This document shows positions 1 to 6,433 of a stretch of DNA of 64,000 nucleotides, one piece after another. This stretch comes from an uncultured Bifidobacterium sp. (GTDB lineage: Bacteria; Actinomycetota; Actinomycetes; Actinomycetales; Bifidobacteriaceae). The first letter of the stretch is position 1. Each line of letters opens with the position of its first letter. Both the position numbers and the translations under genes were made by a program. The stretch spans positions 124,001 through 188,000 of the forward strand of contig NZ_CAUEQY010000001.1 of assembly GCF_959020145.1 (NCBI RefSeq), read 5' to 3'. A model generated the notes under the pieces. That model saw only the letters and a program-made list of their open reading frames with translations, ran no database searches and was not told the DNA's origin.

Positions 1-256
1 ACCGGTTGCCGATCAGCGTGTTCACGAACGCGCCCAATGGTTTGCGTTCCTCATAGGAGGCCCACCTGCGCAGGCCTCCCTTGAGCAGTTCCACGGCCAC
101 GTCGCACATAATCTCGTCAACGGCCCACGCGTATCCCCATTCGGAGAGTCTGCGGGCGACACGACGGCGGTTCTCGTCCAACGCGTCCTCCACTTCCCGC
201 GGGGTCACGCCGTACCGCGCGTGGAAGTCCTTGTCGCTCATGCTGTGGTGTTCCAT
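1..256 (-). CDS. Partial hypothetical protein of mobile element (possible sigma-region-2-like)
   Basis: An open frame on the minus strand starts with ATG at 256 and runs off the left edge without a stop, giving at least 85 residues. It begins MEHHSMSDKDFHARYGVTP and continues with a charged helical segment (DENRRRVARRL, then WAVDEIMCDVAVELLKGG). The arrangement of arginines, acidic residues and aromatics loosely recalls region 2 of small sigma factors, but this is only an impression. Its ATG lies 3 nt after the stop of the DUF2637 gene, so the two are probably translated together. The function is unknown and the C-terminus lies outside the window. Confidence 0.55.
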   Translation of the reverse strand, partial: MEHHSMSDKDFHARYGVTPREVEDALDENRRRVARRLSEWGYAWAVDEIMCDVAVELLKGGLRRWASYEERKPLGAFVNTLIGNR

Positions 257-259
257 GGC

Positions 260-1357
260 TTAGAACCTTTCCGAATGCTCTCTTCTGATGCGGGCGAGAT
301 ACCTTTTCGCGGTGCTGCCGCTCGCGGCCAGTCCCGCGTCCACTGCCTTCGACGCGGTCGGATTCTCGCCTTTAGCCGTAAGCTCGTCGATCCATGCGAG
401 CCACGCCTCGTCATCGGCTCCGGTCTTGCCGCGTCGGCTGGTTTTCCCTGGCTTCGGCTTTTCCTCCGCCTGGGCGTCGTCGGTCTTCTCTTCCGGCACG
501 TCGGCCGGTTCCACGGCCGTCACGTCCGGTCCCACGGGTTCGGGAGCCGGCTCGTCCTGGCCGTCCACGGTCGGGGCATCCCGCTCGTCGGGTTGGATGG
601 TGAGGGTCGGGATGATGACTGGTTCACGCATCACCGGCTGCGGGATGGCGTGCTGTTCGACGGTCGGGGTGGAGGCGTCGGCGGCTGGCGCTTCGGCCTC
701 ATCGGCTTTTGGGACCGCATCGTCCTCCATGGCGGGAACGATGGTCTGGAAGTCGAACAGGTCCGGAATCTCCGGCTTCGCCGGTTCAGCCGGTTCGGGA
801 GCCGATGCCGGCGGTTCGGACGGGATGGCCGGGGCCGGCATGGCGGATGGTGCGGGAACGGGAGCCGGAACGTCAGTGTCTTCCATGACGGTCAAGCCGA
901 CGGGAAGGACGGTGTTGATCTTGTCGAGACGGTCTCCCGCGATGATGACGATCAAATGGGTCGCGTACAGGAGTGCGACCGGGGGAATGCTCATGATGAC
1001 CGGCGGCACCCATGCCGGCAGGTGGAATCCGGTGTTGAGCATCGCATGCAGGGCGTTGCCGGCGATGGAGAAGCTGCTGAACAGGACAAGACCGACCCAC
1101 GGATAGGCGCTGCCTCGGATGTGGCCCTTCTTGAATCCCCACGTGGCCCAGGTGCACAGGAGGATCGTGCCGTCCACGCACACCGGGCCACCCCAGCTCA
1201 GGTACGGATTGATGCCGCATGCCACGAACACGAGACGCAGGGCGTCGAAGCTCAACACGAACGCGATCAGGCCGATGATGATGCCGGCCGTGATGCCGGG
1301 CCACATTTTGACGCTTGACCTTTCGGCCCGCGCTTCCTCGTCTTTGGTGTATTTCAT
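260..1357 (-). CDS. DUF2637 family membrane protein (SpdB-like, mobile element)
   Basis: The protein has 365 residues. The first 155 hold about four hydrophobic segments (near residues 18-48, 56-76, 85-108 and 115-140), matching the DUF2637 family of actinobacterial integrative elements and plasmids, where related SpdB-type proteins accompany conjugal spread. The middle (about 165-300) is a long Pro/Ala/Glu/Asp-rich linker. The last 50 residues form a compact charged helical domain (DEAWLAWIDELTAKGENPT) that looks like a helix-turn-helix. AGAGAGAAAAGAC precedes the ATG. It lies between a double-HTH protein upstream and the partial gene downstream, all on the minus strand. The family assignment is firm; a role in transfer is inferred. 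Confidence 0.75.
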   Translation of the reverse strand: MKYTKDEEARAERSSVKMWPGITAGIIIGLIAFVLSFDALRLVFVACGINPYLSWGGPVCVDGTILLCTWATWGFKKGHIRGSAYPWVGLVLFSSFSIAGNALHAMLNTGFHLPAWVPPVIMSIPPVALLYATHLIVIIAGDRLDKINTVLPVGLTVMEDTDVPAPVPAPSAMPAPAIPSEPPASAPEPAEPAKPEIPDLFDFQTIVPAMEDDAVPKADEAEAPAADASTPTVEQHAIPQPVMREPVIIPTLTIQPDERDAPTVDGQDEPAPEPVGPDVTAVEPADVPEEKTDDAQAEEKPKPGKTSRRGKTGADDEAWLAWIDELTAKGENPTASKAVDAGLAASGSTAKRYLARIRREHSERF

Positions 1358-1467
1358 GATTCAGTCTTTTCTCTCTGCCGGTCCACGACCGGCGATGATG
1401 GTTGGTTCAGTGGCGGGGGAGCGGACCCATACCCCTTGGGATCCGCCCGTCCGATCCCGGTCGCATG

Positions 1468-2667
1468 TCAGGCGGTGATTTCCTGGCAGACGATGGCGAG
1501 TTCGGTGCATCCGTCGATGAAACGCGACCAGTCGTTGTCGGTGTCATCAAGTTCCGCGTCCGCCCCGTCGAAGACGTTGTCGACGTCGATGTTCAGCAGG
1601 CGCAGCATCTTACACATGTCGCTGATGATGCCGAAGATGTTCGCGCCGCCACGGGAGACGATCTCGCTCACCGTGGAGCCTCCCGGCTGCCACTTGTCGG
1701 ATTCCAGCAGATGCACCATCTCGTTGATGGCGCCGCGGGCGTCCGACGACTGGCTGACGAACGAGTCGATGTAGGAGCGGATGTCGGTCTCGCGGTTGCC
1801 CATGTCGAGGTCCAACGGCTGGTCGTCGTCGGCGTTGTCGAAATCGGTGTTGTCGATCTTGGCGGGTTCGAGTCCTTCGCTCATGCGACGCATCCTGTCC
1901 TTGCGGAGCGTGTCGGACACGGTGGACTGGCTCACGTCAAGGATTTCGGCGATGTCGGTCTGCTTGTTGCCGGCATCGGAGAGTTCCACAATCTTCTTGC
2001 GGCGCTCCTCACTGGACATGCTGCCCGCGTCTACGTGACGGAGTTTGCCTGCCGCGTCACGGACCTTGCCTTCTGCGGGAGCAATACCTGCTTTCGCTTT
2101 AGCATTACGAACAGTTTTTTCATCGACGCCAAGAAGAGCGGCGATGCCACGGTTGCTGATCTTGCCCGGAGTGAACCCAGTGATCAGGTCGGTGCGCTGC
2201 TGGCCGGTCGCGCGGATCTTCTCCGCGGCGAAGTTGTCGGCGCAGTATGCGACCCAGCCCTTCATGCCCTCGGGATAGCCGAGAGCGACCCAGATATGGC
2301 CATCGAAGGCCCTTTCCGCGGCATGCGTGAAATCGTACTGGGCTTCGAGAGCGTGCAGGAGCTTGACCTTGAGATCTTCGGTGGTCTGAAGAGCCTCCTG
2401 TTCGGTGTAATTGGTCTCACCCGGAGCAAGAGGATGCGCTGTCAGCTCATCATCTTGGAAGTTTCCGGCGAGAGCGGCAACCGGGTTGGTCTCGACCAGG
2501 TCCACGTCGGTGCCGGCATCCACGATTTCGGGGGTGACGGTCGGCGTGTTTTCCTGATATCGGGTTTCATTCGGTGTGGTGGATGTGGAATAATCAGACA
2601 TTGAGCTGGTCCTTTCCTCAGAGTTGGAATTGATTGCATCTGCGTAGGTTTCGTTGAAATCGCTCAT
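1468..2667 (-). CDS. Helix-turn-helix replication/partition-like regulator (mobile element)
   Basis: This 399-residue acidic protein carries two probable helix-turn-helix units: one near residues 170-195 (ISNRGIAALLGVDEKTVRNA) and one near 235-260 (KQTDIAEILDVSQSTVSDTL). The first 100 residues are low-complexity Ser/Thr/Glu-rich and the C-terminal 120 are Asp-rich helical sequence. The architecture resembles ParB-like or RepB-like DNA-binding proteins of actinobacterial mobile elements, but no ParB nuclease (CTPase) motif is visible. It is the first gene of the minus-strand element operon, with AAGAGAT ahead of the ATG. The role in replication, partition or transcription control is inferred from context only. 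Confidence 0.65.
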   Translation of the reverse strand: MSDFNETYADAINSNSEERTSSMSDYSTSTTPNETRYQENTPTVTPEIVDAGTDVDLVETNPVAALAGNFQDDELTAHPLAPGETNYTEQEALQTTEDLKVKLLHALEAQYDFTHAAERAFDGHIWVALGYPEGMKGWVAYCADNFAAEKIRATGQQRTDLITGFTPGKISNRGIAALLGVDEKTVRNAKAKAGIAPAEGKVRDAAGKLRHVDAGSMSSEERRKKIVELSDAGNKQTDIAEILDVSQSTVSDTLRKDRMRRMSEGLEPAKIDNTDFDNADDDQPLDLDMGNRETDIRSYIDSFVSQSSDARGAINEMVHLLESDKWQPGGSTVSEIVSRGGANIFGIISDMCKMLRLLNIDVDNVFDGADAELDDTDNDWSRFIDGCTELAIVCQEITA

Positions 2668-2725
2668 TGTGATCTCTTCTTTCTGCGATTGGTTCCTTGG
2701 CTGGTGACCGTGGAACCTTGGTTAA

Positions 2726-2787
2726 TTGGGAAATGCTGGATGGGATTGACTCGCCGCCCGTATGTGAGCTGCAACTCATGTGCGGGC
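2726..2787 (+). repeat. Copy 1 of a structured direct repeat
   Basis: The first 19 nt (TTGGGAAATGCTGGATGGG) are identical to positions 3262-3280, and the next 40 nt or so remain about two-thirds identical. Positions 2756-2787 can form a 13-bp hairpin (counting G-U pairs) closed by TGAG/CTCA around a CTGCAA loop. In the second copy the loop is identical and the closing stem is CGAA/TTCG. The repeat also contains the first codons of a 43-residue ORF. Confidence 0.6.
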
Positions 2788-2864
2788 ATTACTATTTGAG
2801 CGATATTGGCCCATCGCCAAGTGGTTGGTATAGGAACCCGACGAAAAGATTGGAATGGCTATGA
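2733..2864 (+). CDS. Possible 43-residue leader peptide
   Basis: The ORF starts MLDGIDSPPVCELQLMCG. Its TGA overlaps the ATG of the next ORF at 2861 in an ATGA arrangement, as expected for translational coupling. The beginning (MLDG-x3-PP-x-CELQ) is repeated by a 22-codon ORF at 3269-3337, so either the peptide or the RNA structure under it is conserved. There is no strong ribosome site (only GGGAA next to the ATG). It may be an RNA element and not a real protein. Confidence 0.3.
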   Translation: MLDGIDSPPVCELQLMCGHYYLSDIGPSPSGWYRNPTKRLEWL

Positions 2865-3220
2865 CAGGAGATGACTCCCTTGCATTGGATTCCATCACGT
2901 CGGACTACAGATTCATGTTGGAGCATGACGTCTCCATGTTGGAGATTGCTCTTGCGGCTGTGTCCTTCGAAGATTGCAGTCTTGATGACGCCGTTCCATT
3001 GGATCGGGCCTCCGTGGCGTACGATTGCTGGCTTGAAGCGTTGGAATCGCTTCATCCTGGCCATCGTTTCCGCGGATTCGGTCTGTCGGATGCGGAGCTT
3101 GCGGACGACGACCTGCTTGGTCGTTTGTTGCCGACTGTTTTGTTCGATGGTGGTTCTTGCCGGTTCATACGTTCCGTGGTTGCCGCGGTGAATGGCTACC
3201 GTAGGAATCACCGCGGTTGA
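2861..3220 (+). CDS. Hypothetical acidic small protein of the mobile element
   Basis: This is a 119-residue acidic protein beginning MTGDDSLALDSITSDYRF and rich in Asp, Leu and Ser. Codon use is typical of a coding frame in this genome, unlike the opposite-strand frames. The chosen ATG overlaps the stop of the 43-codon ORF by 4 nt; an alternative ATG lies at 2855 with little difference. No known domain is recognised. It is flanked by the two copies of the direct repeat, so it looks like a small cassette inserted between the double-HTH operon and the regulator pair. It is transcribed divergently from the 1468-2667 gene. Confidence 0.5.
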   Translation: MTGDDSLALDSITSDYRFMLEHDVSMLEIALAAVSFEDCSLDDAVPLDRASVAYDCWLEALESLHPGHRFRGFGLSDAELADDDLLGRLLPTVLFDGGSCRFIRSVVAAVNGYRRNHRG

Positions 3221-3261
3221 CGGTGTTTGCCGGCTTTTCTGTCTCTCTTCTGTTTTAGGTT

Positions 3262-3316
3262 TTGGGAAATGCTGGATGGGTTTCATCCACCGCCCGGATG
3301 CGAACTGCAATTCGTC
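3262..3316 (+). repeat. Copy 2 of the structured direct repeat
   Basis: This is the second copy of the element at 2726-2787. It keeps TTGGGAAATGCTGGATGGG and the CTGCAA loop (3305-3310), but the closing stem is CGAA/TTCG, so base changes on one side are matched on the other. The short ORF inside ends at 3337 and no gene follows, because the XRE gene converges at 3339. Confidence 0.55.
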
Positions 3317-3338
3317 CACGGACTCAATTTCAGATGAC

Positions 3339-3626
3339 CTATGCAGGTGCCATAGCGGTTTCTCTTTTTTCTGCATCCTTTCGAGTACGTGTGTCAGTGA
3401 GGCCATACAGATAATCCGTAGAAACATTGAATGCAGTTGCAGAACGGAAAATATCTAAGGCGCTCAGGGCTAGTTGCCCAGACAATTTTTGAGAGGCTGT
3501 TCCCTGGCTGCAATGCAAAATTTCACGGCCATAAGTGTCTTGAGTCATTCCAGCCTCCTTTCTTAGTTCGTCGATGCGATGCCTCATAACATCATTGTTT
3601 GGTTTTGCTGATGTTTTATTATGCAT
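3339..3626 (-). CDS. XRE-family HTH repressor (leaderless)
   Basis: The protein has 95 residues starting MHNKTSAKPNNDVMRHRIDE. A Cro/CI-type helix-turn-helix follows (about residues 15-70: RIDELRKEAGMTQDTYGREI then SQGTASQKLSGQ and the DYLYGLTD motif that usually closes XRE domains). An upstream extension of the frame is possible, but the ATG at 3626 is preferred: TATAGT (3633-3638) sits 6 nt before it, so transcription should begin at the ATG itself and no ribosome site is present. This suggests a leaderless mRNA. A palindrome covers this promoter, consistent with autoregulation. It diverges from a second HTH gene, as in phage or element immunity switches. Confidence 0.7.
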   Translation of the reverse strand: MHNKTSAKPNNDVMRHRIDELRKEAGMTQDTYGREILHCSQGTASQKLSGQLALSALDIFRSATAFNVSTDYLYGLTDTRTRKDAEKRETAMAPA

Positions 3627-3627
3627 A

Positions 3628-3650
3628 CCAATACTATAGCACAGTATTGG
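3628..3650. promoter_or_regulatory. Operator palindrome over the XRE promoter
   Basis: Perfect arms CCAATACT and AGTATTGG are separated by 7 nt. The palindrome covers the minus-strand -10 hexamer TATAGT (3633-3638) and lies between two divergent HTH genes, so it is a likely binding site for one of them. Confidence 0.55.
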
Positions 3651-3683
3651 ACAAAGCAATAAAAATATGGCAAAATTTAAAAC

Positions 3684-4253
3684 ATGGACGAGAAAACAAA
3701 CATCAATCAAGGCGCCGGCAATAACGCAGATATGAACTTTTCGGACGAGTTGCAACAGATCATCACCGATAACATGTTCTGGTTAAAAAGACGTTCAAAA
3801 GTCAGGCAATCAGATTTGGCCAAAGGACTTGGCATAAGCCAACCTACGCTTAGCCAGAAATACAGTAGAGCCATTGCGTGGACCATCAACGATTTGGCAA
3901 AAGCCGCGGTGTTTTTCGAAGTTCCAGTCTCTTATCTGGTGACAAATAACTTCATAGAACCCAGCTCGGAATATCAGTTGCGGAATAATTCCGCAACTGA
4001 TATTCCCCGCCGCGAGCTTGCCGCGTCGGCCGGCGTGCGTTACCTGCGTAAGCCGGACGAGAATGAGGGAAGGTCACATGGCGCAATCGGACCGCGCGCG
4101 TTCGTCATGCCGTTGATGGATGTGGATCAAATGAATTTGGGTCCCCGCTTCTCCGCGAGGACCCATTTCAAGCTCCCCCACCTGGACTCGAACCAAGACA
4201 AAGGGTTCCAAAGACCCGTGTGCTGCCATTACACCATGGGGGAACGGCGATAA
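3684..4253 (+). CDS. HTH regulator, probably truncated or fused to chromosomal sequence
   Basis: Residues 20-95 form a Cro/CI-type helix-turn-helix (LKRRSKVRQSDLAKGLGISQ, PTLSQKYS, then VPVSYLV). The part up to about residue 107 is AT-rich like the rest of the mobile element. From position 4007 composition becomes GC-rich, and the frame continues through the tRNA-Gln terminator and antisense through the whole tRNA gene before stopping at 4253. That tail is therefore unlikely to be native protein; the original 3' end was probably lost at the junction marked by the palindrome at 3968-4006. No ribosome site is visible before the ATG. It could be the Cro-like partner of the divergent XRE repressor. 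Confidence 0.5.
   Translation: MDEKTNINQGAGNNADMNFSDELQQIITDNMFWLKRRSKVRQSDLAKGLGISQPTLSQKYSRAIAWTINDLAKAAVFFEVPVSYLVTNNFIEPSSEYQLRNNSATDIPRRELAASAGVRYLRKPDENEGRSHGAIGPRAFVMPLMDVDQMNLGPRFSARTHFKLPHLDSNQDKGFQRPVCCHYTMGERR
3968..4006. repeat. 39-bp perfect palindrome at a composition boundary
   Basis: The arms are 19 nt each (beginning GGAATATCAGTTGCG, 3968-3986, and its exact complement, 3988-4006) around a single A. It lies inside the HTH reading frame where AT-rich element DNA changes to GC-rich chromosome. It lacks the T-run of a terminator. A recombination or attachment remnant is possible. Confidence 0.6.
4139..4164 (-). terminator. Terminator of tRNA-Gln
   Basis: On the minus strand a 10-bp stem (GGGTCCTCGC / GCGGGGACCC, one G-U pair) with loop GGAGAA begins 9 nt after the tRNA 3' end and is followed by AAATTCATTT. 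The T-run is weak, but placement supports termination of tRNA-Gln. Confidence 0.55.
4173..4243 (-). tRNA. tRNA-Gln (TTG anticodon)
   Basis: It is a 71-nt cloverleaf on the minus strand: acceptor TCCCCCA/TGGGGGA, discriminator G, D-arm GGTGTAATGGCAGCAC, anticodon loop CTTTGGA (anticodon TTG), and T-arm with GGTTCGAGTCC. CCA is not encoded. The 3' end faces the mobile-element genes at 1-4006, the usual orientation for tRNA-targeted integration. Confidence 0.92.
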
Positions 4254-4291
4254 AACCCGAGGTTTTCCGCCAAGTGTCTATTATGCCATAT

Positions 4292-4342
4292 GCGGCCATC
4301 ACCTGATACCGCGTGTCGGACGCTTTCGCAGGTGATGGCCGC
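4292..4342 (-). terminator. Terminator-like inverted repeat after the GNAT gene
   Basis: Fourteen-nt perfect arms (GCGGCCATCACCTG and its complement) separated by 23 nt lie directly downstream of the minus-strand GNAT gene stop at 4354. Confidence 0.5.
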
Positions 4343-4353
4343 TTCCTCCGGAT

Positions 4354-4797
4354 TCAGTTCAATGCCTTGACCAGCCAACCATGCGTACCGTTGTCGAAAA
4401 GCTCGCTGGTGATGCGGTAGCCAAGATGTTCATACATCGCGAAATTCTTATCTTCGGAGTGTACGGCGGCAACATGTCCACCGGCCTTCCGGATGAGACG
4501 TTCCGCCTCGGCCAGCACCGTCTTGCCGATACCATGGCCACGTTCGTCGGCGACCACGGCCAAACGACCAATCACCCAACGTCCGGGTTGATCGGCATGG
4601 TCGAGATCAGGGTAGAGACGGCATGTCGCCACGGCGCGGCCGTTTCCAAAAGCCAGCAGATGCGTGGCTCGGCCCGGCTCATCCCATTCGTCGAATTCCG
4701 GACGATAATCCTTCTCCACGACGAACGCCGCCGTGCGGATGCCGCGCGCCTCGTCCGTCATCATGTCGTATTCGCGGATCTCCATATGATCCGACAC
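4354..4797 (-). CDS. GNAT family N-acetyltransferase (ElaA-like)
   Basis: This 147-residue single-domain GNAT protein has the acetyl-CoA-binding loop in the form RGHGIGKTVL (about residues 85-95), preceded by the strand WVIGRLAVV and followed by the MYEHLGYR segment typical of GNAT domain ends. The N-terminal half resembles ElaA-type acetyltransferases, whose substrates are mostly unknown. The start at 4797 is GTG; an ATG at 4785 (MEIREYDMM) is an equally possible start, since neither has a strong ribosome site. It converges with tRNA-Gln and diverges from the acyltransferase gene at 4944. Confidence 0.8.
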   Translation of the reverse strand: MSDHMEIREYDMMTDEARGIRTAAFVVEKDYRPEFDEWDEPGRATHLLAFGNGRAVATCRLYPDLDHADQPGRWVIGRLAVVADERGHGIGKTVLAEAERLIRKAGGHVAAVHSEDKNFAMYEHLGYRITSELFDNGTHGWLVKALN

Positions 4798-4943
4798 TAC
4801 AGTCGGGCGGGGAAGAGAGACGAATGGAAGTTATGTGGCGTCGTGTTCGACGATGGCACTGTTGTCGAACGCACGCCGAACAACGCACGCCAAACGCACG
4901 TAGGCGGATGTATGACAGCCAGCGCACGTGATAGGGTACACCC

Positions 4944-5999
4944 GTGAACGAAAAAGAGAAGGACTCCGACACACGCATATACGCTTTGGACGGGCTCAGA
5001 GGACTCGCGGCCCTGGCAGTGGTCGCATACCATTACACGGGAGGCGCCCTCCGCCAACTATTGCCAGGCGCCCAATTCGTCACCCTATTCTTCATTCTCA
5101 GCGGACTTGTACTTTCCATCGTTCCGCTACGCGTCGGAATCGACACATACAACTGGTCTCGCTACCAGCTGCGTCGCATCGCCAGACTCGCCATCCCCAC
5201 CTGCACGGTAATCGGGATCTGCTGCATCGTTTCCACAATCGCCATGCATATGGGGTGGAAAGCGGAAGAATACGCAAACGCGTTCAGCACATCCTCGCCA
5301 TCAGTCTGGCTCCACAATCTGCTCACCCAACTCGACATGCTTTCAATGACCACCGCCGGCACCAGAGTGGACGGTTCCACATTGGCAATGGTCGACCTGC
5401 CATCATGGAGCATGTGCTGGGAATTGCTTTTCAGCCTCGCCCTGCCCGTATACGTCATCATCGCCACCGACATGCGATTCGTGGCACCCATTGCGCTCGC
5501 ATGCGTGCTGTTGTCGGAGTGGACGCAGTGGCCGCCGTTGCGTCACATGGCCATGTTCGCGCTTGGCGTCGCGTTGGCGAAACGGCTTACGGACAACGGG
5601 CGCGAGACGATGCGCGACGTCGTTGCCGTACCGCTCGCCCTGTGTGGCATCGTCTTGGTTTGCCAAAGCGGTTTCGGTTTGCTGCCTGGTATTGTCGCCC
5701 AACCTTTGGCCGTGTGCGGATGCCTGATATTGGTGGTGGTCGCACTTACCTGCAACGTGGTATCCAACCTGCTTTCCACGCCACCTGTCCGTTGGCTGGG
5801 GCGCATTTCATTCAGCCTGTATCTGACCCATCTTCCCGTCCGCGACTGGATTGTGCCGTACATTCCCGTGCAGGGTCTATTGCGCCCGGTGGTTTTGTTT
5901 GCATTGTGCCTTCTGGCAGCGGAGGCGTTCTATCTTGCCGTGGAACGGCCTGCTACCAGACTGTCAAGGAGGCTGGGAAAGGCGAAAAGGGAAGCCTGA
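4944..5999 (+). CDS. Acyltransferase family 3 membrane protein
   Basis: The 351-residue polytopic protein has about ten hydrophobic segments. The N-terminal motif YALDGLRGLAALAVVAYHY contains the Arg and His characteristic of acyltransferase-3 (OafA/OatA-like) enzymes, which O-acylate cell-surface polysaccharide, peptidoglycan or exported metabolites using a cytoplasmic acyl-CoA. No extracellular SGNH domain follows, so it belongs to the membrane-only subgroup. The start is GTG at 4944 with a weak AGGG site. No glycan biosynthesis genes lie next to it, so the acceptor cannot be guessed. Confidence 0.8.
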   Translation: MNEKEKDSDTRIYALDGLRGLAALAVVAYHYTGGALRQLLPGAQFVTLFFILSGLVLSIVPLRVGIDTYNWSRYQLRRIARLAIPTCTVIGICCIVSTIAMHMGWKAEEYANAFSTSSPSVWLHNLLTQLDMLSMTTAGTRVDGSTLAMVDLPSWSMCWELLFSLALPVYVIIATDMRFVAPIALACVLLSEWTQWPPLRHMAMFALGVALAKRLTDNGRETMRDVVAVPLALCGIVLVCQSGFGLLPGIVAQPLAVCGCLILVVVALTCNVVSNLLSTPPVRWLGRISFSLYLTHLPVRDWIVPYIPVQGLLRPVVLFALCLLAAEAFYLAVERPATRLSRRLGKAKREA

Positions 6000-6433
6000 T
6001 GTATTCCGCTTGCATGGTGCTGCGGACTGAATCGCCGGTTTGCATGAATGGCGATTGAGCGACCGGTCTCATAGGTTTTCCGCATCCTTGGAAGTCTTCG
6101 TCATCCTTTACCCCATCTCCCTGAGCCAGTGTGCCGGTCGTTGGTCGCGTTTCCGTATCAATCGAACGAAACCAATGCTGCATTGTAGTGGAATCCGCAA
6201 CCCTGCAGCGTTGGCTGGCAAATGGCAAAACCGTATGGTGACGGCTAATGGCGACGGCATTACCATCGTGTCGTTTCCCCTTATCTGGCTGAGCCGGAGG
6301 ATAATAGTTTCCGGAAACAATCGTGAATATGACTTCCAGATGTCGTATCAATGTCTGCGACGAGGTCATATGGATTCGGCTGAATTCACCGAAGATTTTA
6401 AAGCCGAAAAACAAATTGATGGGGCAAAGAGTT
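6000..6433. other. Gene-free gap before the DUF262 gene
   Basis: About 430 nt hold no ORF with coding character, no clear terminator and no tRNA. Base composition falls from GC-rich to near-balanced toward the right, in line with the AT-richer DUF262 gene that follows. An in-frame extension of that gene reaches back to 6323, but it lacks a ribosome site and has non-coding-like composition. Confidence 0.4.

Noticed and set aside
2792..3427. A 211-codon minus-strand frame between the double-HTH and XRE genes
   Set aside because: It overlaps the better-supported acidic plus-strand gene and the 3' end of the XRE gene, with basic shadow-like composition.
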